A stretch of 5,311 nt of DNA from an uncultured Oscillospiraceae bacterium (GCA_900550095.1 URRG01000193.1:1-5311), one strand, 5' to 3'; shown: positions 1-5,311, numbered from the stretch's first letter. The notes: a model not told the origin generated them from the sequence alone. A program made the numbers and translations.

Positions 1-576
1 GATCTCCGCATACCCGCCGTAGCCGAACTGATACATAACGGCGATTTCCTTTCCGCCGGGAGCTCGCCATCGAAACAGAGGCGGCACATCCGGAGGCACC
101 GAAACAGGGTTCACCCCGATATGCAGAAACGAGATCCCTGCCTCCGCCAAAAGAGGAACCAGGCCTCGGGTATGCCCCGGCACATCGGTAAGCTTGGCGG
201 CAATGGTCCGGCGTCCATACCGCCGGTCAAGACTTTGAGCAAGCCCGATCCCATAACGCGCCAGTTCCTCATCCATCAGCTCTGTATGCGTGGTGAAGGG
301 CAAGCCGTGCCAGGATATATCCCCCGACGCGATAGCTCTCTCCATCGCGGCCTGCCCGCGGGCGTCCGCTTCACGGAGATATTCGTCGATCAGCCAGGAG
401 CCGGTGGTCCACACAAAAACCGGCTTGCCCGCTTCCTTCCTCAATTCCTCGGCCAGCCGAAGGGCCTTGGGGATATAGGAATGTAAATAGCGCTCCCGTA
501 CATGCCGGGCCATATCCGTATACCCAATGTCCAGATGGGTTTTGAACACCACCATGACTTCTCGAATCGTTTGCAT
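1..576 (-). CDS. GH38-like glycoside hydrolase (DUF5054-like), N-terminal 192 residues, cut by window edge
   Basis: This is an open frame of 192 codons from ATG at 576-574 to the left edge, with no stop, so the C-terminal part lies outside the window. The start is supported by GAGGTG seven bases upstream. Near the N-terminus is THLDIGYT (residues 13-20). Its His14-x-Asp16 matches the metal-binding HxD of GH38 alpha-mannosidases. WHGLPFTTHTE lies at 89-99. TDVPGHT at 130-136, followed by a Pro-Leu-Leu-x-x-x-Gly stretch, aligns by eye with the GH38 nucleophile motif (DPFGHS), which would put the nucleophile at Asp131. VFVWTTGSWLIDEYL (53-67) is the usual second beta-strand region of DUF5054-like proteins. 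No signal peptide is visible, so a cytoplasmic enzyme acting on imported oligosaccharides is inferred. It is transcribed away from the two-component pair, which probably regulates it. The family link is firm at the GH38-fold level; substrate and linkage cannot be told from this fragment. Confidence 0.88.
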   Translation of the reverse strand, partial: MQTIREVMVVFKTHLDIGYTDMARHVRERYLHSYIPKALRLAEELRKEAGKPVFVWTTGSWLIDEYLREADARGQAAMERAIASGDISWHGLPFTTHTELMDEELARYGIGLAQSLDRRYGRRTIAAKLTDVPGHTRGLVPLLAEAGISFLHIGVNPVSVPPDVPPLFRWRAPGGKEIAVMYQFGYGGYAEI

Positions 577-614
577 GCGCCAGCACCTCTTTCTCAAATT
601 TTAGGAGGATTTCC

Positions 615-630
615 TTCATTTCGCTTTCAT
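615..630 (-). promoter_or_regulatory. Putative CcpA cre site at the hydrolase promoter
   Basis: Read on the minus strand the site is ATGAAAGCGAAATGAA. Against the Bacillota catabolite-responsive element consensus WTGNAARCGNWWWCAW it has a single mismatch (G where C is expected near the end). It overlaps the last two bases of the -10 box and covers the expected transcription start of the GH38-like gene, a position where CcpA-HPr(Ser-P) usually represses. The match is seen directly; binding is inferred. The position and the sugar-related target raise confidence, but near-matches also occur by chance. Confidence 0.5.
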
Positions 631-657
631 TATAGGGATCATATGAGATATATTCAA
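629..657 (-). promoter_or_regulatory. Sigma-A promoter for the GH38-like gene
   Basis: On the minus strand there is TTGAAT (657-652), a 17-base spacer and a perfect TATAAT (634-629). The start point would fall near 622, giving a leader of about 45 bases before the ATG at 576. Upstream of the -35 the DNA is a run of A/T (about 658-695), which could act as an UP element or hold activator sites for the divergent response regulator. Confidence 0.72.
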
Positions 658-667
658 TAAAAAAATC

Positions 668-697
668 TTCATATTTATATAATTTTTGTAATATATT
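668..697 (+). promoter_or_regulatory. Weak candidate promoter for the response regulator-kinase operon
   Basis: In the AT-rich part of the divergent spacer, TTCATA (668-673) and TATATT (692-697) are separated by 18 bases. A second -10-like hexamer, TATAAT at 678-683, has no acceptable -35. A promoter must lie between about 658 and 755 to serve the plus-strand operon, but the low-complexity A/T sequence makes the exact hexamers uncertain. The heptamer ATATATT occurs at 648-654 and 691-697, 43 bases apart, and might be part of a regulator site. Confidence 0.25.
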
Positions 698-770
698 AGA
701 TCGTTATACAGACCGCTTTTACAGCTGAAAGATAAGGGAACTTTGAATCAGAGGATATGGAGGGAGTCAT

Positions 771-1610
771 ATGACGTATAATGTCGTAATCGCAGACGAC
801 GAAGCAGCCGAACGTGACGGAATGGAATTTTTGCTTCAGCAGAGGGCGTTTCCCATGCGGATCCGAAAATGCGCCAACGGCGCGGACGCATTGGAAGAGC
901 TGAAAAAATCCCCTGCCGATCTGCTGATCACCGATATCAAAATGCCCTTTATGGGCGGCCTGGAGCTCTGTGAAAAGGCGAAAAAGCTAAACCCCGATAC
1001 CCTTCTTCTGATTTCCAGCGCTTACAGCGACTTCGAATATATGCAACGGGCGATCATGTTCAAAGTGGAAGCATACATTCTCAAGCCTGTGGTTGTGGAA
1101 GATTTTTACGCCGTTATGGAGCGTTCTCTGGCAGCGCTGGAAAACCGCGCAAGGCTGGAACAGAATCGGCGGCATCTGCTGGAGGAATACAGAACTGCAG
1201 ATTCCCGCCAGCGGGAAAAACTCCTCCCGATTCTTCTGGACAAAGCTCCCTACCGGGAGGGAGCTTCCCCAGAAAAAGCGGCGGAGTCGGCTGTCATCAC
1301 CAGGGTGACGGCCCTGATTGAAGAGAATTATCAAAAAGATATCGGACTGGAATGGGCCGCGGGGCAGGTCTACCTCTCCCCCGGCTATCTCAGCGGTCTC
1401 TTCAAAAGGGAAACCGGAAAAAGCATCGTGCAGTATATCACGTTTCTTCGGATGGAAAAGGCTAAGGAGCTTTTGACCCATACCAACATAAAAATCGTGG
1501 ATATCAGCCAGAAGGTCGGGTACAACAACGCCTCTTATTTCTGTCTGCTGTTTCGTAAATACTACGGGATCACGCCAAATCAAATGCGGGAACAGGAGGA
1601 AGTGCGATGA
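771..1610 (+). CDS. Response regulator, REC plus AraC-type DNA-binding domain (YesN-like)
   Basis: This is a cytoplasmic transcription regulator of 279 residues. The receiver domain spans about residues 3-122: the acidic pair Asp9-Asp10, the phosphoacceptor Asp55 in LLITDIKMP, Ser82/Ser83 in LLISSAYSDFEY, and Lys105 in YILKP are all present. A charged linker (about 123-172) leads to an AraC/XylS domain (about 174-275). Its two helix-turn-helix units are around 193-213 (WAAGQVYLSPGYLSGLFKRE) and 241-265 (ISQKVGYNNASYFCLLFRKY), ending in the family signature YYGITPNQMR. The linker is short compared with many YesN-type proteins, making this a compact form. The start is set by GGAGGG six bases upstream. 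The stop overlaps the kinase start by four bases (ATGA), so the two are translationally coupled and very likely cognate partners. The likely targets are its own operon and the divergent GH38-like gene. Confidence 0.97.
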   Translation: MTYNVVIADDEAAERDGMEFLLQQRAFPMRIRKCANGADALEELKKSPADLLITDIKMPFMGGLELCEKAKKLNPDTLLLISSAYSDFEYMQRAIMFKVEAYILKPVVVEDFYAVMERSLAALENRARLEQNRRHLLEEYRTADSRQREKLLPILLDKAPYREGASPEKAAESAVITRVTALIEENYQKDIGLEWAAGQVYLSPGYLSGLFKRETGKSIVQYITFLRMEKAKELLTHTNIKIVDISQKVGYNNASYFCLLFRKYYGITPNQMREQEEVR

Positions 1611-3313
1611 AGCGGTCTCTCCGTTTTTTTTATAACCTGAATCTGAAATGGAAGCTGCTGCTCTCCTACGCCCTGGTCGTGCTCATACCGTTGGTCATGT
1701 GGGGCGTCTATTCCTATAGGCAGACCAACAGCGCCCTTCTGGAGAAAGCCAAAACCTCTTTTGGAAGTATCTTCACCAATGCGGCCTCTAACTTCAACAG
1801 CAAGATCCAGCGCATCGAAAACGCCTTTTCCGCAGCAGCCGGCGACGCCTCGGTCAGCCAGATCATCAACAGCGACTATACCAGCGATTATCAGGAATAT
1901 TACGATATTACCAACAAATTCGATCCCGTTTTCGATACGCTGAACATGCTCAATCCGGAAATCAAAGGGATAGATATTTTTACCAACGGAACAATTAAAA
2001 ACTCACGCCAGAATTTTCACGACCTGGAAGCTTCGCTGGGCGAAAAAGAATGGCTCTCCGCCGTCAGCGGCGTGGATACGGTCTGGTCCCTTCAGGAGGG
2101 AAGCCTTTATGTGGGCCGGCAGGTCTTTGATATCAACCGTCTCTCCCGTTCCTCTATCATCTTGTTGGAGCTGGACTATACTGCCATAATGGAGGGAAAC
2201 TTTCCCGGCGAACTGCAGAACTACGGCGTTCTGGTGCAGGACGCAGGCGGAAGAGAGATTTTCCGTCTGGATCAGCTGCAGTGGGATTTCGGCCAGGGCA
2301 GCATGAACGCCTCGGAACTGGAAAGGACTGCAGAATCGCAGGGAAAAATCCTCTGCCGGAAGGAGACCCTCCATAACGGTTGGAGCCTGTGCGTATATAT
2401 GGATCTGAACGCCGCCCTGATGTCGCCTCAAGCCGCCTTTCAGCCCGTCCTTCTGCAGCTGACTCTTTCTGCCCTTCTCTTAGCCGGTATGATCTTTTTG
2501 TTTTCGCACACTATGGTCCGGCGGGTCAAGCGTCTGAACACCTATCTTACACGGGTGGTAAAAACCGGGTTTCAGGAGGAGATCGCTTCTCCCGACCGGG
2601 ACGAAATCGGCAGCATCACAAATCATGTGGGAAGAATGGTACGCGAGACGAGGGAATTGCTGGAAGAGGTCAGCCGGAGCCATACACAGCAGCGAGAGGC
2701 GGAAATCAAGGCGCTGCAGGCGCAGATAAATCCTCATTTTTTGTACAATACTCTTTCCGCTATCAACTGGCAGGCCATTAAAAGTGGAAACGCAGGGATC
2801 TCCAAGATCGCCACCTCCCTTTCCGCTTTTTATAGGTCTATGCTGAACCAAGGGCGAAGCGTCACCACCATCGGCCAGGAACTGGAAACTACCCGTGCCT
2901 ACCTGGAAATCCAGCAGATGACCCATGAACATTCCTTTGACGTAGCCTATTCCATCGACGGCGACGTGTTGGAATACAGCATGCCGGGGATCATCCTGCA
3001 GCCCATCGTGGAAAACGCCATCGAACACGGCATCGACATGAAACGGGACGGCGGGCGGGGAGAAATCCGCATCGAGGCAAGGATGGAGGGATCGGACATC
3101 GTGTTTGAGGTATACGATAACGGCCCGGGCATCCGGGAAGAGCTTTTGCGCGAAGTATTCTCAGACAGCCGGCGGGGGTACGGCGTAAAAAATGTAAACG
3201 AGCGGCTCAAACTCTTTTTCGACGACCGGTACGGACTCTCCTTCCGGCGCGCAGGAGAACGCGGGACCCGGGCCGTGATCCGCATTCCTCAATATATCGA
3301 TTTCAGCTGCTGA
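1607..3313 (+). CDS. Membrane sensor histidine kinase, YesM family (HAMP, His_kinase, HATPase_c)
   Basis: This 568-residue sensor kinase phosphorylates the adjacent response regulator. After a basic N-terminus there is a first membrane helix (about 16-36), an extracytoplasmic sensor domain of roughly 240 residues (about 37-278, Cache-like by position and length), and a second membrane helix (about 280-300). A HAMP linker (about 301-353) and a short coiled segment rich in Glu/Gln follow. The phosphoacceptor His377 sits in INPHFLYNTL (374-383), the hallmark of the His_kinase (LytS/YesM) family. The ATPase domain shows the N-box PIVENAIEHG (466-475), the G1 box DNGPGI (504-509) and the G2 region GYGVKNVNERL (524-534). 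All catalytic motifs are intact. AGGAGG lies seven bases before the ATG, inside the regulator's last codons. Relatives often sit beside sugar ABC transporters and glycosidases, which fits the divergent gene; the ligand is unknown. No terminator is obvious after the stop. Confidence 0.97.
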   Translation: MKRSLRFFYNLNLKWKLLLSYALVVLIPLVMWGVYSYRQTNSALLEKAKTSFGSIFTNAASNFNSKIQRIENAFSAAAGDASVSQIINSDYTSDYQEYYDITNKFDPVFDTLNMLNPEIKGIDIFTNGTIKNSRQNFHDLEASLGEKEWLSAVSGVDTVWSLQEGSLYVGRQVFDINRLSRSSIILLELDYTAIMEGNFPGELQNYGVLVQDAGGREIFRLDQLQWDFGQGSMNASELERTAESQGKILCRKETLHNGWSLCVYMDLNAALMSPQAAFQPVLLQLTLSALLLAGMIFLFSHTMVRRVKRLNTYLTRVVKTGFQEEIASPDRDEIGSITNHVGRMVRETRELLEEVSRSHTQQREAEIKALQAQINPHFLYNTLSAINWQAIKSGNAGISKIATSLSAFYRSMLNQGRSVTTIGQELETTRAYLEIQQMTHEHSFDVAYSIDGDVLEYSMPGIILQPIVENAIEHGIDMKRDGGRGEIRIEARMEGSDIVFEVYDNGPGIREELLREVFSDSRRGYGVKNVNERLKLFFDDRYGLSFRRAGERGTRAVIRIPQYIDFSC

Positions 3314-3486
3314 AGAAATTTATATACATATGCATTTATATTGTCTTCGCCAATACACATTGAAAAAGCCATTAGTACTGTTGAGTTTTTGAAAACAGTT
3401 CCACTGTGGGGGAACCCTTAGAGAACGGACCGTCTGCTTTGAACAATTTGAAAGAATAAATTGGAAGTCATAAAGGAGAAACGAGC

Positions 3487-3792
3487 ATGCTGGATAAAAT
3501 ACCAAATGCAGAAGAAATGACTGCTTCAGTCGAGCAGTCATTATACGACATATGGAATAAGCTGTGTAGTTTAATCGATGAAAAGTATGAAATGGAATGC
3601 CTGTGGAACAAAGGCGGTAAAGCGTAGATTTATGTATATAATACCGCCGAGATGGAAAAACGCTCTATGCATTATATGCAAGTAAAAAACTGCGTGGGAT
3701 TTATGATCATCTTAGAAAAAGATGAACGCTCAAAATTTGATGCAGATAGAAGCTTGCTTTTTAACCGGCAGTATATAATCTGCCGCGCATAG
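3487..3792 (+). pseudogene. DUF3788-family protein, broken (nonsense, two frameshifts, lost C-terminus)
   Basis: A good ribosome site (AAGGAG, eight bases before ATG) starts MLDKIPNAEEMTASVEQSLY and runs 46 codons to TAG at 3625-3627. The family expects Trp here (GGKxW), so TGG to TAG is likely. Reading on gives IYVY. A base is then missing at about 3640-3641, because the next matching frame starts at TAC 3642 and reads YRRDGKTLYALYAS, the DUF3788 core. One extra A in the six-A run at 3684-3689 restores the first frame, giving NCVGFMIILEKDERSKFDAD. After about 3750 the match fades and a stop comes at 3790. The usual C-terminal part, including the region ending in Lys-Arg-Lys-Pro, is not recognisable. 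The function of DUF3788 is unknown. The lesions are seen directly; the family call is from memory of its conserved core. Sequencing error could explain the indels, but less easily all of the damage. Confidence 0.8.
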
Positions 3793-3818
3793 AAAGCATG
3801 GACTTGAACGGGGCTGAA

Positions 3819-3848
3819 TTGTTCATTCGCTGAGATAGACGGCATACT
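3819..3848 (+). promoter_or_regulatory. Weak candidate promoter for the DUF2935 gene
   Basis: TTGTTC (3819-3824), an 18-base spacer and CATACT (3843-3848) would start transcription near 3855, about 45 bases before the ATG. Each hexamer differs from consensus, and the alternative is read-through from the broken upstream gene, so this is only the best candidate seen. Confidence 0.25.
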
Positions 3849-3900
3849 CTACTCTCTCTCAACATATATTGCACATAGAAATGTTTAGAGGGGGAGCCTT

Positions 3901-4809
3901 ATGCCGGACCATGAATATATTAGAATCTCGGTAGAAGTGAATCTGTTTTTTCAGAGGATCATGAAGGAGCATCTGTTTTTCTTGCAGACAAACTTACAGC
4001 CCGCCGCCCATAAGTGCGTGGAAAAAGCAAGTATGCTGAAAAAACGATTCGAACAGCTGCTTAACGAAACGCTGCGTTGCGCAGGCGGAGTTGTATCTGA
4101 AAGCGCCGTCCAATCAAATGAATTTGTTACCGCTTACACCTTAAAGGCAGAAGAAGTAAATTCACGGCTTACCGGAGCAAGGATTGATACAGGGATAACA
4201 AAGCGGGAACAAGCCCTGACAGGCGGTACGCCGCATTATGATAGCCAATGCTTAGCAGTGTCCGTTGATAATCTAAACCATAACTCGCTTCATTTGCTGC
4301 AGGAAACGATTTCATTTCAGAAATATTTGCTATCTCAGTCATCAAACTGCAATATATTCATATCTCTTTATCCGCAAATGCTGGACCATGATACCAGAGA
4401 GGCCGAACATTACTTAGGAATATTGAATGGGCTTTTAAATGGACGGCTTCCAAAGGAAACCTTATGTGACGAGCTGAACTTTTGGAATACGATTATGGCG
4501 GAACATGCAGAATTTATTGACGGGATGTTAGATCCGACCGAATCAGACCTCAAAAAGACTGCTGAGGCAACAGCAAAAGAATTTGAGAAGTTAGTGAATA
4601 AATGCATATATACTGCCGAGGAGCAAATTTTACAAAGTAGTTTGTATACCACGGAAGAAATCCGGTCGTTTAAGATGAAAGCAATCGAAGGACTGCTGGC
4701 ATGCAGGATAAAGTCCATCATTCCGCCATTGCTTGCAGACCATGTACTGAGGGAAGCCAATCACTATTTGAGATTGATGAAAATGAAGGAATGCTATGGC
4801 ATGCGCTAA
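3901..4809 (+). CDS. DUF2935 family protein with two ferritin-like helical repeats
   Basis: This complete 302-residue soluble protein has no signal peptide or membrane segment. The start is fixed by GAGGGGGAG five bases upstream. It is predicted to be all-helical and made of two related halves. VEVNLFFQRIMKEH (11-24) resembles DELNFWNTIMAEH (190-202), each with a Glu-x-Asn and a terminal Glu-His. LDHDTREAEHYL (161-172) resembles ADHVLREANHYL (279-290), each with His-x-x-x-Glu-x-x-His/Glu features. HAEFIDGMLDPTE (202-214) is the strongest family signature. This arrangement is typical of DUF2935, a ferritin-like fold family common in spore-forming Bacillota. Metal binding by these His/Glu residues is an inference from the fold, and no reaction is known. 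It follows the DUF3788 pseudogene by about 110 bases and is probably expressed alone. Composition is clearly more AT-rich than the two-component genes upstream. Confidence 0.93.
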   Translation: MPDHEYIRISVEVNLFFQRIMKEHLFFLQTNLQPAAHKCVEKASMLKKRFEQLLNETLRCAGGVVSESAVQSNEFVTAYTLKAEEVNSRLTGARIDTGITKREQALTGGTPHYDSQCLAVSVDNLNHNSLHLLQETISFQKYLLSQSSNCNIFISLYPQMLDHDTREAEHYLGILNGLLNGRLPKETLCDELNFWNTIMAEHAEFIDGMLDPTESDLKKTAEATAKEFEKLVNKCIYTAEEQILQSSLYTTEEIRSFKMKAIEGLLACRIKSIIPPLLADHVLREANHYLRLMKMKECYGMR

Positions 4810-4825
4810 ATTGTTCTCATCGAGG

Positions 4826-4857
4826 AAAAGGATGCTGTTCAGCGGCTAATCCTTTTT
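4826..4857. terminator. Probable weak terminator after the DUF2935 gene
   Basis: AAAAGGAT (4826-4833) pairs with ATCCTTTT (4849-4856). Inside the loop a small GCTG/CAGC stem can form. The plus-strand arm ends in five T's, and the minus strand also gives a T-run, so it may work both ways. It begins 17 bases after the stop codon. The stem is A/T-rich and the T-tract short, so efficiency may be low. Confidence 0.45.
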
Positions 4858-5018
4858 AACCTTCCTCATTTTCTTATTCATAAAAACCGGAGGGGTGCAA
4901 AAATGAGCTTCCGAACCACTATAATGCCATCATACCAAAGGCAAGTCCGCTGGCGAGTTGTATTGCCAAGGTTACGGAAAATAGGAAAGGCCCATAATAT
5001 CAGGCTTTCCGGGCATAG

Positions 5019-5059
5019 ATACAAAAACAGCCTTCCGATTGGGAAGGCTGTTTTTGTAT
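5019..5059. terminator. Strong bidirectional rho-independent terminator
   Basis: ATACAAAAACAGCCTTCC (5019-5036) is the exact reverse complement of 5042-5059, an 18-bp perfect stem closed by a five-base loop (GATTG). The GC core CAGCCTTCC is followed on the plus strand by TTTTTGTATT and on the minus strand by the equivalent T-run, so it should stop transcription from either side. On the plus strand it is the end of any transcript that passes the weak hairpin after the DUF2935 gene. Confidence 0.92.
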
Positions 5060-5221
5060 TAAAATTTGTTCCTTAATGTGGGTTTACGCTACAAAAAAGA
5101 TACCCGCTGAAAATGAGAATTCCGGATTCAGAAGATATTCGTTTTCATTTTTAGTGCATGATTTTACTTTTTTGATACCTCATTTTTGAGTTTTAACTAT
5201 CTATCTTTAATTTACTCAGTA

Positions 5222-5250
5222 TTGACTTAAATCTGTATAAATGCTATACT
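5222..5250 (+). promoter_or_regulatory. Strong sigma-A promoter with extended -10 for the right-edge gene
   Basis: TTGACT (5222-5227), a 17-base spacer and TATACT (5245-5250), preceded by TGC (5242-5244) that makes an extended -10. The start point would fall near 5257, inside the palindrome described separately, with a leader of about 28 bases before the ATG at 5285. Confidence 0.88.
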
Positions 5251-5271
5251 TAAATATATACTTAAGTATAG
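5244..5271. promoter_or_regulatory. Palindromic operator overlapping the -10 and start point
   Basis: TATACTTAAGTATA (5257-5270) is a perfect 14-bp palindrome. The half-site CTATACTTAA also occurs at 5244-5253, on top of the -10 box, and pairs with TTAAGTATAG at 5262-5271 as a 10-bp inverted repeat with an eight-base gap. A dimeric helix-turn-helix repressor bound here would block RNA polymerase. The identity of the regulator cannot be told. The downstream gene or its operon partner encoding it (autoregulation) is a reasonable guess. Confidence 0.65.
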
Positions 5272-5284
5272 TGTGGAGGAAAGT

Positions 5285-5311
5285 ATGTTCTACCGATTTC
5301 CAGCCATGAAA
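5285..5311 (+). CDS. Start of an unidentified gene (nine codons visible)
   Basis: ATG at 5285 follows GGAGG with five bases between, and lies about 28 bases after the predicted start point of a strong promoter. The visible residues are MFYRFPAMK and the frame is open to the window end. A second in-frame ATG at 5306 has no comparable ribosome site. The product cannot be identified. Tight promoter-operator overlap suggests a regulated, possibly autoregulated, gene. Confidence 0.62.

Larger units (their letters stand above)
4810..5221. other. Gene-poor interval with terminators and no convincing gene
   Basis: Between the DUF2935 stop and the right-hand promoter I see two hairpin terminators (annotated separately), and an imperfect hairpin at 4984-5010 (GGAAAGGCC against GGCTTTCC with one bulged G). 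A 57-codon plus-strand frame (4903-5076) has a good GGAGGGG ribosome site, but its last third is encoded by the terminator hairpin. On the minus strand, 4999-4919 encodes 26 mostly hydrophobic residues ending in a stop, possibly the decayed C-terminal helix of a membrane protein. The 5080-5220 part is AT-rich with no supported feature. Confidence 0.5.

Noticed and set aside
121..486. Plus-strand frames opposite the GH38-like gene
   Set aside because: Composition is Pro/Gly/Arg-rich, as expected of an antisense shadow of a GC-rich gene, and there is no ribosome site.
371..619. 82-codon minus-strand frame starting at 619
   Set aside because: It overlaps the GH38-like gene in another frame and shows no family motif. 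The 576 start has the better ribosome site and a continuous motif-bearing frame.
987..1583. 198-codon minus-strand frame inside the response regulator
   Set aside because: Antisense shadow; the plus strand carries all REC and AraC motifs.
2480..3285. Two long minus-strand frames inside the kinase gene
   Set aside because: Antisense shadows; kinase motifs on the plus strand are complete and uninterrupted.
3385..3415. GTTCC/GGAAC inverted repeat around 3399-3414
   Set aside because: The five-base arms are too short to call an operator or terminator, and no T-run follows.
3311..3420. Frame continuing past the kinase TGA to TAG near 3420
   Set aside because: It is open for about 35 codons, but the kinase ends at a normal family length and the extension has no recognisable domain; probably chance.
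3320..3541. 73-codon minus-strand frame after the kinase gene
   Set aside because: No ribosome site or recognisable motif, and it overlaps the start of the DUF3788 remnant, whose plus-strand reading is better supported.
3766..3785. CGGCAG/CTGCCG inverted repeat with TATATAAT in the loop
   Set aside because: Only six base pairs, no T-tract after it, and no -35 at a workable distance from the TATAAT, so neither terminator nor promoter is supported.
5100..5160. Fur-box-like GAAAATGAGAAT sequence and its partial inverted copy
   Set aside because: Too many mismatches to the 19-bp Fur consensus, and it lies about 70 bases upstream of the -35 it would have to control.
5179..5194. CTCA-TTTT-TGAG followed by TTTT
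   Set aside because: A four-base-pair stem is too weak for a terminator.

Overview
The window looks like chromosomal DNA from a low-to-mid-GC Bacillota, most likely a clostridial lineage. The reasons are strong purine-rich Shine-Dalgarno sites 5 to 8 bases before the starts, a clean sigma-A promoter (TTGAAT-17-TATAAT), a CcpA-type cre-like site, a YesM/YesN-type two-component pair, and DUF3788 and DUF2935 family proteins. No rRNA, tRNA, CRISPR array or transposase was seen.

Left part (1-3313, GC-rich): a carbohydrate-response module. A minus-strand gene, cut by the left edge, encodes a protein resembling the N-terminal catalytic region of GH38 alpha-mannosidases (DUF5054-like). It faces away from a two-gene plus-strand operon. 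That operon encodes a compact AraC-output response regulator (279 aa) and, overlapping it by ATGA, a membrane sensor histidine kinase (568 aa). The 194-base divergent spacer carries a well-formed promoter for the hydrolase-like gene with a near-consensus cre overlapping its -10 and start region. The simplest reading is that the kinase senses an extracellular sugar-related signal and the regulator controls the glycan-use gene(s) in the divergent direction, with catabolite repression on top.

Right part (3314-5311, visibly more AT-rich): an unrelated set of short accessory genes. A DUF3788-family gene (3487-3792) keeps its ribosome site but is broken by a nonsense codon, a one-base deletion, a one-base insertion and a degraded C-terminus. 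A complete DUF2935 protein follows (3901-4809), with two ferritin-like helical repeats and conserved His/Glu pairs. After it comes a 475-base gene-poor stretch with a weak terminator-like hairpin and a very strong 18-bp bidirectional terminator. The window ends with an excellent promoter (TTGACT-17-TATACT, extended -10) whose -10 and start region are covered by a TATACTTAAGTATA palindrome. This drives a gene of which only nine codons are visible.

Nothing here is clearly a new biological system. The points most worth a second look are the cre/promoter overlap in the divergent spacer, the composition break just after the kinase gene, the decayed DUF3788 gene, the self-contained palindromic operator at the right edge, and the unexplained two-repeat metal-site pattern in the DUF2935 protein.
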